From positions 1 through 64,000 of the forward strand of contig DCJH01000025.1 of NCBI GenBank assembly GCA_002317385.1: DNA of 64,000 nt, read 5' to 3'. Each line of letters starts with the position of its first letter. The stretch's first letter is position 1. The notes below the pieces were generated by a model, which was not told the DNA's origin, made no database searches, and was given only the letters and a program-made list of their open reading frames with translations. The position numbers and the translations under genes are program-made. This document shows, in pieces, positions 33,702-42,748 of this stretch. The stretch is from Prevotella sp. UBA1705. GTDB lineage: Bacteria; Bacteroidota; Bacteroidia; Bacteroidales; Bacteroidaceae.

Positions 33702-36700
33702 TTAGAACGTGAGCGTCACCGTGCCCATCACGTTGCGGGCAAAGGGATAGCTCGTTCCACGCTCATACTTCACCGACGAGAGGTAGAACAGGTCAGAAGC
33801 ATTGACTGCAAAGATCACCGACTCGAGCTTGGTGTGCTGCTGCAGCCACTTGGTGTTCCAGCGATATTGCAGGCTGAGCGACTGCAGTTCGAGCATACGG
33901 TCGTCGAACACGTAGCGCGAGGTGGCGCGGGTGTCCATTGTCGAGAAGTTCTTGAAGAACGAAACGTCGCCCGGTTTCATCCAGCGGTCGTAGAGCACGC
34001 GCCTATCCACGTTCTTTTCCTGTATGGTATAGACCGACACCTCTACGCGGTCGCGCAGCGTGGAGTTGTAGAGCTTGCCGCCCCAATGGTAGCCAAACGA
34101 GGCGTTGAACGTGAAGTTCTTCCACATCACCATGGCATTGAAGTTGCCGCGATAGAGCGGCTCGGAGGCACCGAGATACACTTTGTCCGACGCGCTCCAC
34201 CTACTGGTCACCTGTCCGTTCTTATCATAGAACACCTCTTCGCCCGTACTCGGGTCGATGCCGGCCGACTGCACGGCGTAGATGGCGTTCATGGGTCGGC
34301 CTACGAAGAACAGATTGCTCACGTCTACGTTCTGAGCCATGTAGAGTTTGTTCTGCTCGATGATGGCGTCGGATAGTTTCACGATCTTGTTGCGGTTGTA
34401 GACGAGCTGCCCGCCCACCATCACGTTGAAGCGTTGCTCCTCGTTGCGGATGATATAGGCATTGAGCGAGGCCTCCACACCGTTGTTCTCGAGCTCGCCC
34501 ACGTTGGCCGTGTAGGAAGCGAAACCGGTAGACAGCGGCAGGTCCATGGCCGAGAGCAGGTTGCTGGTCTTCTTGTTGTAGTAGTCAATCTGTGCCACAA
34601 TGCGGTTGTGGAAGAGTCCGAACTCCAGTCCGGCGTTGATTTCCTTGGTCTTCTGCCATGTGAGATTGGGGTTGCCGAGGCCCAGCATCTGGGCTGCAGT
34701 CCATCCCATGTAGCGGCCGCCCTGGGCATATTTATAAGTGGTGTAGACGCTCTGCGTGGCGAAATCCTGCGAGCCGGTGAGGCCATAGGAGGCTTTCAGG
34801 CGAAGCATGTTGAGCACCTTGTTGCCGTAGAGCCACTTCTCGTTGTGCACGTTCCAGCCGATGCCCGCGCTCCAGAACGGCGCGAAGCGCTTGTCGCTGC
34901 CAAACTTGGAGCTGCCGTCCACACGATATGACAGGTCCACATAGTAGCGACCGTCGTAGGTGTAGTTGGCATTGCCGGTGAGACCCACCAGTCGGATGGT
35001 AGTGTCGTCGCTGAGCGGGGTGCCGTTCTGCTGGTATTGCAGGGCATTGCCAATGCTGCTCAGGTCTTCGTTGGTGAAGCCCTCGGCCACAAACTGCTTC
35101 ATGCCCACCTTCTCGTCGGATATGGCATAGTTGGCGCCGAGATAGAGCTGATGCTTCTCGCGGAACGTCTTGGTGTAGCTCAGCGTAAGGTCTCCGCTCA
35201 ACAAATTGTCGTGGCCGTTGCCATAGGTGTAGCGGCCCTTGCGCAGGGCACCGCTCGCCGTGAGATAGTCGGCGGTGTTGAACATGGAGTGCTCGGCCGG
35301 ATAGAACAGGTCGGAGGTGCTGCGGTGGGTCGACACGCCGAGCTTGGCGCGCATGCGCAGCCCGTCGATGATGAGCCATTCCACCGAGAAATTGTTCATG
35401 AACTCAAAGTATTCGCTCTTGTCGAAGCTGTTGAGCGTGGCGTCGTAGAGCGGATTGCCCACTCGCGTCTGGGTGTAGTCGAAGGCCGGGAAGTCCTTCA
35501 CCACGTTGCCGTTGGCATCGTAGGGGTTGTTGTAGGGCTCCATATCCACATAGGTCTGGAAGCTGCCGTACTTGCTTTCGCGTGAGCGGTTGGCGGCGAT
35601 GCTGGTGTAGTTGCGGAACGTGAGGTTCTTCACGCTGTAGAGAAGGGTGATGTCTCCCGTCAGCGTGCGGCGCGAGGATCCCTTCATGGCGCCCTCAATG
35701 TCGTTGTATCCCAGCGATGCTCCCCACTTGAACTCGTTGGCGCCGCCGTCGAGCTGGATGTTGTAGCGCTGGCCCACGCCATTGCGCAGGGGCTTGCTCA
35801 GCCAGTCGATGTCGGTGCCGCTCTTCACAGCCTTGAGTCGATCGGCGTAATAGGAGTTGAGCCTAAGCTGCACGTCGGGGTGATAGGTGTCGGTGTAGAG
35901 ACCTATGCGCCGCTCCAAGTCGAGTTTCTCGGCGGCGTTGAGCAGGTCGTAGGTGCTCAGGTCGGGAATCTCAAGACTCAGTCCGGCCTTGGCCGTCACC
36001 CTGAGCTTGCCCTCCTTGGGGGTCTTGGTGATGATCACAATCACACCGTTGGCGCCGCGCGAACCATAGATGGCGGTGGCTGCCGCGTCCTTCAGGATGT
36101 TGATGCTCTCTATCTGTTCATCGTTGTAGTCCATGAGTTTGGTGAGCGATATCTCGAAGCCGTCCATGATAATGAGCGGCGTGTTCACCGTTTGCTGGGC
36201 GCTCTTGTTAAACTCCTCCACGCTCATGGGCAGCGACGAGGTGCCGCGGATGTTGAGGTTGGGCAGCACGTTGGGGTTGCTTCCGGCCAGATTGTTGAGC
36301 GGGAAGTTGATGGAGGCATCGATATTCTTCAGCGTCTGCACCAGGTTGGTGCCCTTATACATGTCGAGCTTGCCGCGGTCGATGCTCGACACCGCACCCG
36401 TGTAGCTCTCCTTGGCCTTCTGGAAGATACCCGTCACCACCACGCCAGCGAGCTCCTTGGTGTCGCTCTCCATGTGGATACGCATCTCACGGGCGATGGG
36501 CACCCGCAGGGTCTTCATGCCCACGTAGGAGAATTCCACTTGCTGACCGGGCTTGAGATAATAGTCGAAGCTGAAGGCGCCGTTCACGTCGGTCACCGTC
36601 ACCACCTGGGTGCCTACCACGCGCACCTGCGCGCCGATGATAGGCTCACCAGTGCCCTTCTCCACCACGTAGCCGCCCACGGTCTGCACCGGTGCGGCCT

Positions 36701-37031
36701 CGGCCTTGCCCTGGGGCTGGCGCGACTGGCGCTTCACGATGTTGATAAACTTTCCGTCGATCTTATAGTCGAGGTCGGTGTTTTTCAGAGCCTGCTTCAG
36801 CACCTCAATCACATTGGCATTGGTCACCTTGAAGTCGACGTTGTATTTCGTCACATCGTCGTAGGTGAACAGAAACTTGTAGGGAGATGCGTTTTCCAGG
36901 CGTTGGAACACATACACAAGAGGCTCATTACGGAAGGTCATGGTGAGTCCTACATCGCTCTGGGCGTGCAGCGACAACGACGAACACATCACCGTAATGG
37001 CGAGAACTAACTGTAGAAGAGTTCTTTTCAT
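33702..37031 (-). CDS. SusC/RagA TonB-dependent transporter with STN signalling domain
   Basis: The 1109-residue outer-membrane protein has, in order, a signal peptide (cleaved near SLSLHA), an STN domain (about residues 25-95), a carboxypeptidase-like regulatory domain (about 118-200, VGGYVVEKGTGEPIIGAQVR), a TonB plug (about 210-330, with the conserved EESINILKDAAATAIYGSRG-like segment here reading ESINILKDAAATAIYGSRGA) and a barrel ending MGTVTLTF. The STN domain faces the periplasm and contacts FecR-type anti-sigma proteins, so this transporter probably senses its own substrate through the sigma/FecR pair divergent from it. A peptide substrate is suggested by the proteases nearby and the PKD/DUF4843 partners, but this is inference. 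Confidence 0.95.
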   Translation of the reverse strand: MKRTLLQLVLAITVMCSSLSLHAQSDVGLTMTFRNEPLVYVFQRLENASPYKFLFTYDDVTKYNVDFKVTNANVIEVLKQALKNTDLDYKIDGKFINIVKRQSRQPQGKAEAAPVQTVGGYVVEKGTGEPIIGAQVRVVGTQVVTVTDVNGAFSFDYYLKPGQQVEFSYVGMKTLRVPIAREMRIHMESDTKELAGVVVTGIFQKAKESYTGAVSSIDRGKLDMYKGTNLVQTLKNIDASINFPLNNLAGSNPNVLPNLNIRGTSSLPMSVEEFNKSAQQTVNTPLIIMDGFEISLTKLMDYNDEQIESINILKDAAATAIYGSRGANGVIVIITKTPKEGKLRVTAKAGLSLEIPDLSTYDLLNAAEKLDLERRIGLYTDTYHPDVQLRLNSYYADRLKAVKSGTDIDWLSKPLRNGVGQRYNIQLDGGANEFKWGASLGYNDIEGAMKGSSRRTLTGDITLLYSVKNLTFRNYTSIAANRSRESKYGSFQTYVDMEPYNNPYDANGNVVKDFPAFDYTQTRVGNPLYDATLNSFDKSEYFEFMNNFSVEWLIIDGLRMRAKLGVSTHRSTSDLFYPAEHSMFNTADYLTASGALRKGRYTYGNGHDNLLSGDLTLSYTKTFREKHQLYLGANYAISDEKVGMKQFVAEGFTNEDLSSIGNALQYQQNGTPLSDDTTIRLVGLTGNANYTYDGRYYVDLSYRVDGSSKFGSDKRFAPFWSAGIGWNVHNEKWLYGNKVLNMLRLKASYGLTGSQDFATQSVYTTYKYAQGGRYMGWTAAQMLGLGNPNLTWQKTKEINAGLEFGLFHNRIVAQIDYYNKKTSNLLSAMDLPLSTGFASYTANVGELENNGVEASLNAYIIRNEEQRFNVMVGGQLVYNRNKIVKLSDAIIEQNKLYMAQNVDVSNLFFVGRPMNAIYAVQSAGIDPSTGEEVFYDKNGQVTSRWSASDKVYLGASEPLYRGNFNAMVMWKNFTFNASFGYHWGGKLYNSTLRDRVEVSVYTIQEKNVDRRVLYDRWMKPGDVSFFKNFSTMDTRATSRYVFDDRMLELQSLSLQYRWNTKWLQQHTKLESVIFAVNASDLFYLSSVKYERGTSYPFARNVMGTVTLTF

Positions 37032-37184
37032 ACACGTTATATTAGATTAAATTTTGTCTCTCTTATTTAATTTTAATACGAAGCAGGATTTCGAAAGGTT
37101 ACGCATTTGACGAATATTTTGCGAAAATCCCCTGCCGCGCCCCAATTAAGACCGCATTTCATCATGGATATGCCCTTTTTTTAG

Positions 37185-37192
37185 TAATTTTG
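37185..37192 (+). promoter_or_regulatory. Predicted -7 box of the ECF sigma gene
   Basis: TAATTTTG lies only 11 bases before the ATG at 37203. With the usual 6-7 base distance to the transcription start, the leader would be about 4 bases, so the mRNA would be almost leaderless. The upstream box is poor (TTTC at 37157-37160). Confidence 0.5.
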
Positions 37193-37202
37193 CAAGCATC
37201 CT

Positions 37203-37703
37203 ATGACCAAAGAGAGTGAGTTTGACCAACTCTTCCGGACGTACTTCCAACGGCTGTACCTTTTTGTACACCAGTACGTCTCCAGTGAGGAAGAGTGCCG
37301 CGACATCGTAAGTGCCACTTACGAGGACGTGTGGCGCAACTATGACTCTGTCGACCCCACCAGCGTGAAAGCCTACCTTTATCGCACCGCCCGCAACCGA
37401 ATGATAGATTTCCTGCGCAAGGAAGACAAGCGCCAGCGCTACGTGGCCTATGCCACTGCCATGAGCCAGCGATATATCCACGAAGACCGCCTGGCCGAGC
37501 AGGAGCACAGCGAGCACATCGTGGCCCAACTGCTCCGGCAGATGGGCGAGCCCACAGGCTCCATACTCGCCGCATGCTACATCGAGGGAAAGAAATATAA
37601 AGAGGTGGCCGAGGAGATGAATATGAGCGTGGCCAATGTCAAGAAACACATGGTCAGAGCCCTGAGAGCCGTCAGGGAAGTGAAAAAAAACATAAAATCA
37701 TAA
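37203..37703 (+). CDS. ECF sigma factor (FecI-like)
   Basis: The 166-residue protein has sigma region 2 (about residues 8-75, with CRDIVSATYEDVWRNYDSVD and AYLYRTARNRMIDFLRKEDK) and region 4 (about 105-160, ending with a helix-turn-helix in KYKEVAEEMNMSVANVKKHM). Such factors direct RNA polymerase to a few promoters when an anti-sigma factor lets go. It is followed after 33 bases by a FecR gene and is divergent from a SusC gene with an STN domain, the standard plan for substrate-induced SusCD expression. Confidence 0.93.
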   Translation: MTKESEFDQLFRTYFQRLYLFVHQYVSSEEECRDIVSATYEDVWRNYDSVDPTSVKAYLYRTARNRMIDFLRKEDKRQRYVAYATAMSQRYIHEDRLAEQEHSEHIVAQLLRQMGEPTGSILAACYIEGKKYKEVAEEMNMSVANVKKHMVRALRAVREVKKNIKS

Positions 37704-37736
37704 CCTTTTGGCCCGCAGGTTCGTAGTAGATAATAT

Positions 37737-38846
37737 ATGGAACAGCCCATTCGCGACATAGAACTCGACGCTCTCGACATATCGCTCGGCGATATCTCAG
37801 ATGCTCAGCTGGCCCGCCTCATCAGCTCCGACGAGCTCCAAGACGACGTGCAGGCCTGTCTCGACCTGCGCCAGGCCATCGCCCAGGAGCGGCAGCTCGT
37901 AGATGTGGAGGCCGAGCTCGAGCGCATGCACCGCCGACTGCAGCAGCCCGCCGCGTCGCCGCGCCGCCACAAGGGCCTGCTCATCTGGAGCGCAGTGGCC
38001 GCCGCTGCCGTGTTCATCGGCGCCCTGCTGTTCATCGGCCGACAGCCAGAGACCCCCTCTACCGACGGATTCTTCTCGCCCACGGCCATCCAGAAAGGCA
38101 TACGCCTCACCGCAGAGAACGGCTCGCAGGCCACCCTCAGCCCCCAGTCGAAGCAGAATACCTCCATCAGCCTCGACGACTTCCGCCGCATGTTCGACGA
38201 CGAAGCCCACATCCGTCACCTCACACTCACCGTGCCTTTCGGCAAGTCGGCCGACATCACCCTGCCCGACAGCTCCAAGGTCTACCTCTCGCCAGGCACC
38301 CAGCTCACCTTCCCCTCGGCCTTTGCCGACGGCAAGCGCGTGGTGAAGCTGGAGGGCAACGCCTATTTCAAGGTGAAGCACGACAGCCGCCGCCCGTTCA
38401 TCGTCATTGCCGACAAGCTGCAGACCACCGTGCTCGGCACCGAGTTCAACATCGACACCCGTCGCCACGAGGTGACGCTCATCACCGGTTCGGTGCGCGT
38501 CAAGGCCGGTCAGACCGGACATGAGCAGACCCTGAGGCCCAACCAGCAGGTCACCCTCGGCACCTCCGACCAGCTTTCACTCACCTCCGTAGACCCCACA
38601 CCATACACCATGTGGCGCGACGGCTACCTCTATTTCGACAATGTAGACCTCGAGACCATCATGCAGGCCATCGGCGCCAACTTCAACAAGACCGTCGAAT
38701 TCCGCTCGCACACCGCCCTCCACTATAAGATGCGATTCATCAGCGAGCGCAACAACGGCGTCTCTGCCGCCCTCGACATGATGAACCGCATGCAGAAAGT
38801 CAATGTCCGCCTCGATGGCAACAAGATCATCGTAGAGGACCTTTAG
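37737..38846 (+). CDS. FecR-type anti-sigma factor with DUF4974
   Basis: The 369-residue protein has a cytoplasmic N-terminus (1-79) that should bind the sigma factor, one transmembrane helix (about 80-101, LLIWSAVAAAAVFIGALLFI), a FecR domain (about 160-265, LTVPFGKSADITLPDSSKVY and FKVKHDSRRPFIVIADKLQT) and a C-terminal DUF4974 (about 295-369, GYLYFDNVDLETIMQAIGAN). The last domain is STN-like and probably touches the STN domain of the SusC protein. Between the helix and the FecR domain is a segment of about 60 residues rich in T, S and Q, where proteolysis could act. Confidence 0.92.
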   Translation: MEQPIRDIELDALDISLGDISDAQLARLISSDELQDDVQACLDLRQAIAQERQLVDVEAELERMHRRLQQPAASPRRHKGLLIWSAVAAAAVFIGALLFIGRQPETPSTDGFFSPTAIQKGIRLTAENGSQATLSPQSKQNTSISLDDFRRMFDDEAHIRHLTLTVPFGKSADITLPDSSKVYLSPGTQLTFPSAFADGKRVVKLEGNAYFKVKHDSRRPFIVIADKLQTTVLGTEFNIDTRRHEVTLITGSVRVKAGQTGHEQTLRPNQQVTLGTSDQLSLTSVDPTPYTMWRDGYLYFDNVDLETIMQAIGANFNKTVEFRSHTALHYKMRFISERNNGVSAALDMMNRMQKVNVRLDGNKIIVEDL

Positions 38847-39387
38847 TGCCCCACCCACACAGAATAGCCTACCGGTAGCACGGGCATGCACAGGGCATGC
38901 CCCTACCGGCGTTTCCCCATCCCATTTTGCGCGGGTGGGAATAAGGTAGTAATCGCGCGATGATTACTACCTTTTCGTCTCGCGATTCGGTACTAATCAC
39001 CACTCGATTACTACCTGATTCCAACCCCCACAAACTCTAATGGGGATTTACCAGTAGGAACATGTCCCGTGCATGTCCGCATCGCCGCATGGCGGCAGCG
39101 CATTTATCTCTCACAGAATAGGTTTTTATCTCTCACAGAATAGGTTTTTATCTCACACAGACTGACACAGATTTTCACAGAGGCTGCGCGGTTGTTCAAA
39201 AAATATAGGGGAAGGAGTCTGTGAAGATCTGTGCAAGTCTGTGTGAGATAACCCTGTACTCTGTGTGAGATAAAACCGTGTTCTGTGAGAAAAACCAATC
39301 ATCTGTGTGACCTACCCCCATCATCCCACATGCTGACACCAGCGGTTCGTGACGCTGATGGCGAGGGATAAGGCAGGCCGGAAGTAA
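38847..39387. repeat. Composite repeat island between fecR and the peptidase gene
   Basis: No gene is seen. A pair of GGACATGC-type palindromes (38882-38902 and 39054-39080) brackets a GGTAGTAATCG element (38941-39047). Next comes a large inverted element (39104-39312): three 22-base units on the left starting at 39106, 39128 and 39150 (ATCTCTCACAGAATAGGTTT), a core with CACAGATTTTCACAGAGGC, and three inverse 22-base units starting at 39238, 39260 and 39282. The 22-base period is exact on both sides. Confidence 0.8.
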
Positions 39388-39426
39388 GAAAAAATCCCGA
39401 GCTATCCGTGTGGAAAGGCTCGGGAT
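39388..39426 (-). terminator. Terminator of the prolyl oligopeptidase gene
   Basis: ATCCCGAGC pairs with GCTCGGGAT; on the minus strand the stem is followed by TTTTTTCTTA. It lies 21 bases beyond the stop codon of the peptidase gene. Confidence 0.85.
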
Positions 39427-39446
39427 GGGATGGGGAAAGGGGAGGA

Positions 39447-41552
39447 TTACTTGAATTTCATGCCGAGATTCTGCATGATGAATCCGTAGATGTCGGCACT
39501 CTCTTCGAGGCGTTTGGCCAGGGGCTTGCCACCGCCGTGGCCCGCCTTGCTGTCGATGCGGATGAGCACGGGCGCCGGGCCGGCCTGACACTGCTGCAGG
39601 GTGGCCGCAAACTTGAACGAATGGGCAGGCACCACGCGGTCGTCGTGGTCGGCAGTGGTGACCAGCGTGGCCGGATAGCGGGTGCCGGGCCGCAGGTTGT
39701 GGAGCGGCGAGTAGGCGCGGAGATACTCAAACATCTCCTTGCTGTCGGCGCTGGTACCATAGTCGGGTGCCCAGTTCCAGCCGATGGTGAAGCGGTGATA
39801 GCGCAGCATATCCATCACACCCACCTGCGGAATGCAGACCTTGTAGAGGTCGGGGCGCTGCGTCATGCACGCGCCGACGAGCAGACCGCCGTTGCTTCCG
39901 CCCACGATGGCGAGCTTCTCTGAGGAGGTGTACTTGTTGTGGATGAGCCATTCGGCTGCGGCGATGAAGTCGTCGAACACGTTTTGCTTGCGCATCTTGG
40001 TGCCGGCCTGATGCCACTGCTCGCCATATTCGCTGCCGCCGCGCAGGTTGGCCTGGGCGTAGATGCCTCCATTCTCCAGGAACGGGATGCGCATGGTGGA
40101 GAACGATGGGGGCAACGACACGTTGAATCCGCCGTAGGCATAGAGGTACACGGGGTTCTTGCCGTTGCGCTTGAGCCCCTTCTTATAAGTGAGGAACATC
40201 GGCACGCGGGTGCCATCCTTGCTGGTGATGAACACTTGCTCGGTTACGAAGTCGGCCTGTCGGAAGTTCACCTTGGGCTGCGAGTAGACCGTGCTGCGGT
40301 CTTGGGCGGCATCATAGCTGTAGACGGTGCCCGGAACGGTGAACGAGGTGAACGTGTAGAAGCACTCCTTGAGCTCGCGCTTGCCATAGAACGACGCGCT
40401 TCCGGCTGTGGGGAGCTTGATTTCGTGGAGCCGCTGGCCCTCGGCGGTGTAGAGATAGGCGTGGCTGGAGGCATCCTTGCTGTAGGAGAGAATCATCTTG
40501 CCACCGGTGAAGGTCACGTCTTCGAGCACGTCGGTGCCCTCGGGCACCACCTCACGCCAGTCCTTGTAGCCCGGATGGCTGAGCGTGGTGAGCATCAGTC
40601 GGTTGCGCGGCGCGCCGTCGTTGGTGAAGAGATAGATGCTGTCGCCCACCACCTGGACGGGTGCATACTGCATGTCCATGTTGGCAGTCATCTGGATAAA
40701 CTGCGAGCCCGGCACGCGAAGGTCGCGCACATAGAGGTTGTTGCCGTTGCCGCCGCCCGACTCATAGAGAAACATCATGGTCTCTTCCTTGTTCACACTC
40801 ACGCTGTAGAAGCGCAGCGGATAGGCCGGATTCTGGTAGAACAGCACGTCTTCGCTCTGAGGTGTGCCCATCTTGTGGTAGTACACCTTGTGCACTTCGT
40901 TCTTGCTGCTATATTCCTTGCCCTTCTCGGGAGCGTCGTAGGCACTGTAATAGAACCCGTCGCCACACCATACGGCACCTCCGAACTTAGACCAGAGGAT
41001 GTGGTCGGGCAGGTCTTGGCCGGTCTTCACGTCCTTCACGTAGATCTCCTGCCAGTCGCTGCCGCTGCGAGAGATGATGTAAGCCATGTATTTTCCGTTG
41101 TTCGAGAACGACGTGCCCTGCAGGGCCACGGTGCCGTCGGCGCTCAGCATGTTGGGGTCGAGGAACACGTGGCGCTCGCCGCCCAGCCTGTCGAGCTTGT
41201 AGAGCACGTCCTGATTCTGCAGCCCGTCGTTGCGATAGCAATACCAGGTGCCGTTCTGCTCGAAGGGAATGCCCACCTTCTCATAGTTCACCACGGCCTT
41301 GAGGCGGGCCAGTAGCTTGCTGCGGAAGGGAATCTTGCCGAGGTAGGCCGACGTCACGGCGTTCTCGGCCTGCACCCATGCCTTGGTCTCGGCACTGGTG
41401 TCGTTCTCCAACGGGCGGAAGGGGTCGGCCACCTTCACGCCGAAATACTCGTCTACGGTACCGTCGTGAGGTGCGGCGGGATACTGGATGGCCTGCCCCA
41501 TCGCCGTGGCGGCGGATAGTGCAAGGACAGACATCAGAATTGTTTTCTTCAT
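39447..41552 (-). CDS. Prolyl oligopeptidase (S9A family), exported
   Basis: The 701-residue protein has a signal peptide (MKKTILMSVLALSAATAMGQ). The N-terminal half (about 75-430) has the repeated beta-sheet pattern of the seven-bladed propeller. The C-terminal alpha/beta-hydrolase domain carries GGSNGGLLVGA with the nucleophile Ser553, DHDDRVVP near residue 638 with the catalytic Asp, and AGHGGGKP with His672. This family cleaves short peptides after proline. The signal sequence places it in the periplasm or outside the cell, where it could trim peptides imported by the SusCD systems. It is a single-gene unit with its own terminator. Confidence 0.93.
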   Translation of the reverse strand: MKKTILMSVLALSAATAMGQAIQYPAAPHDGTVDEYFGVKVADPFRPLENDTSAETKAWVQAENAVTSAYLGKIPFRSKLLARLKAVVNYEKVGIPFEQNGTWYCYRNDGLQNQDVLYKLDRLGGERHVFLDPNMLSADGTVALQGTSFSNNGKYMAYIISRSGSDWQEIYVKDVKTGQDLPDHILWSKFGGAVWCGDGFYYSAYDAPEKGKEYSSKNEVHKVYYHKMGTPQSEDVLFYQNPAYPLRFYSVSVNKEETMMFLYESGGGNGNNLYVRDLRVPGSQFIQMTANMDMQYAPVQVVGDSIYLFTNDGAPRNRLMLTTLSHPGYKDWREVVPEGTDVLEDVTFTGGKMILSYSKDASSHAYLYTAEGQRLHEIKLPTAGSASFYGKRELKECFYTFTSFTVPGTVYSYDAAQDRSTVYSQPKVNFRQADFVTEQVFITSKDGTRVPMFLTYKKGLKRNGKNPVYLYAYGGFNVSLPPSFSTMRIPFLENGGIYAQANLRGGSEYGEQWHQAGTKMRKQNVFDDFIAAAEWLIHNKYTSSEKLAIVGGSNGGLLVGACMTQRPDLYKVCIPQVGVMDMLRYHRFTIGWNWAPDYGTSADSKEMFEYLRAYSPLHNLRPGTRYPATLVTTADHDDRVVPAHSFKFAATLQQCQAGPAPVLIRIDSKAGHGGGKPLAKRLEESADIYGFIMQNLGMKFK

Positions 41553-41735
41553 TGTTTTCGCGATTTAGGTCTATATAATATAATGATAGGCTTTGACTAC
41601 AAAAATACGGAGAATAGTTAATAAATAATGAATCGGGGGCGGGTAATCCGCTCGTTTTATCCTAAATTAACATTCTCGCCCGTGCCAATGAGCAACCGCC
41701 GAAACACGATTTTATTGCATTTAAAGTGTTAAAAA

Positions 41736-41767
41736 TTTGTATGGACAGAATAAAATCCATATATTTG
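41736..41767 (+). promoter_or_regulatory. Predicted promoter of the orphan ECF sigma gene
   Basis: TTTG (41736-41739), a 20-base spacer and TATATTTG (41760-41767) match the Bacteroidetes consensus exactly. It predicts a leader of about 72 bases. The remainder of the 294-base gap (41553-41846) shows nothing else that I can name. Confidence 0.75.
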
Positions 41768-41846
41768 CACTTGGTAATAACATTAAACGAACAAAGTTTC
41801 AGCGCCTATCGATCCACATTTACTTAATAAACAGAAAATTAAGAAA

Positions 41847-42443
41847 ATGAAAAAACTTGCACAGATGACCGACGAAGAGTTGGCATTATGCTACATGGAC
41901 GGTAACAACCGGGCGTTCGATCTGTTATTATCCCACAATCAGTCGAAGCTTTTTTCCTATATTCTCTTCGTGGTTCGCGACCAAGACAAGGCCAACGACC
42001 TCTTTCAGGAGACGTTTGTCAAGATTATTGTGAAGCTGCAGAACGGCAAATATGCCCCCACTGGCAAGTTCGGGGCATGGTGCATGCGTATCACCCACAA
42101 TGTCATCATGGACTGGTATCGTGAACAGCGGGCCGAGCACATCGTGGAACCCACCGAGGGAAACGACCTCTCCAACCTGAGTCACGACAGTCTGCTCGAT
42201 GCCAACATCGAGAATCGTTATACCAACGACCAGGTGATGACCGACGTGAAGAAGATGATGAACCATCTTCCGGCGTCGCAGCGCGAGGTGGTTTTCATGC
42301 GCTTCTACCAGCAGATGTCGTTCAAGGAGATAGCTGCCACCACCAACGTGAGCATCAACACTGCCCTCGGTCGCATGCGCTATGCCCTACTCAACATGCG
42401 CCGCATGGCCCGTGAGCATGGCGTCCAGCTCCAGATAGATTAA
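41847..42443 (+). CDS. ECF sigma factor without adjacent anti-sigma gene
   Basis: The 198-residue protein has sigma region 2 (about 20-90, DKANDLFQETFVKIIVKLQN and MRITHNVIMDWYREQR) and region 4 (about 128-185, LPASQREVVFMRFYQQMSFK and then EIAATTNVSINTALGRMRYA). Full-length SigW-like proteins of this kind in Bacteroidetes are sometimes growth-phase or stress regulators. No anti-sigma gene follows; the next 305 bases hold a repeat element and then the convergent rpe gene. The promoter is of housekeeping type. Confidence 0.9.
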   Translation: MKKLAQMTDEELALCYMDGNNRAFDLLLSHNQSKLFSYILFVVRDQDKANDLFQETFVKIIVKLQNGKYAPTGKFGAWCMRITHNVIMDWYREQRAEHIVEPTEGNDLSNLSHDSLLDANIENRYTNDQVMTDVKKMMNHLPASQREVVFMRFYQQMSFKEIAATTNVSINTALGRMRYALLNMRRMAREHGVQLQID

Positions 42444-42445
42444 TA

Positions 42446-42745
42446 CAGGGTATTGACAGAGTAAGGAGTAAAGACATAGTAACAAAGTAACACAGTAGAG
42501 ACAAAATAAGGAAAAAGACATAGTAACAGAATAACAAGGTAAAGACAAGATAATATAAAAGACATAGTAACATAATAACATTTTTATTTTGATGGCTTTT
42601 CAGCTTATCAAATCCACCTTCTCGGAAAATGGCGGAGCCAGCAACCGGCAATAAAATGTTATTCTGTTACTATGTCTTTCCTTTCTTACTCCGTCTATTC
42701 TGTTATTTTGTTACTATGTCTTTATCCTCTGATACCCTGTCTTTC
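42446..42745. repeat. 300-base inverted element with 44-base units
   Basis: Three direct units AAAGACATAGTAACA start at 42470, 42514 and 42558 (period 44). Two inverse units TGTTACTATGTCTTT start at 42665 and 42709 (also 44 apart). The outer ends ACAGGGTATTGACAGAGTAA and TCTGATACCCTGT are also mirror images. The core of about 75 bases contains CGGAAAATGGCGGAGCCAGC. A lone half-unit, CAAGACATAGTAACATTTTA, occurs at 56728. Confidence 0.85.
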
Positions 42746-42748
42746 AGC

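Noticed and set aside
39104..39312. Possible CRISPR array (regular 22-base units)
   Set aside because: Units are directly adjacent with no unique spacers, orientation reverses halfway, and no cas genes are near.
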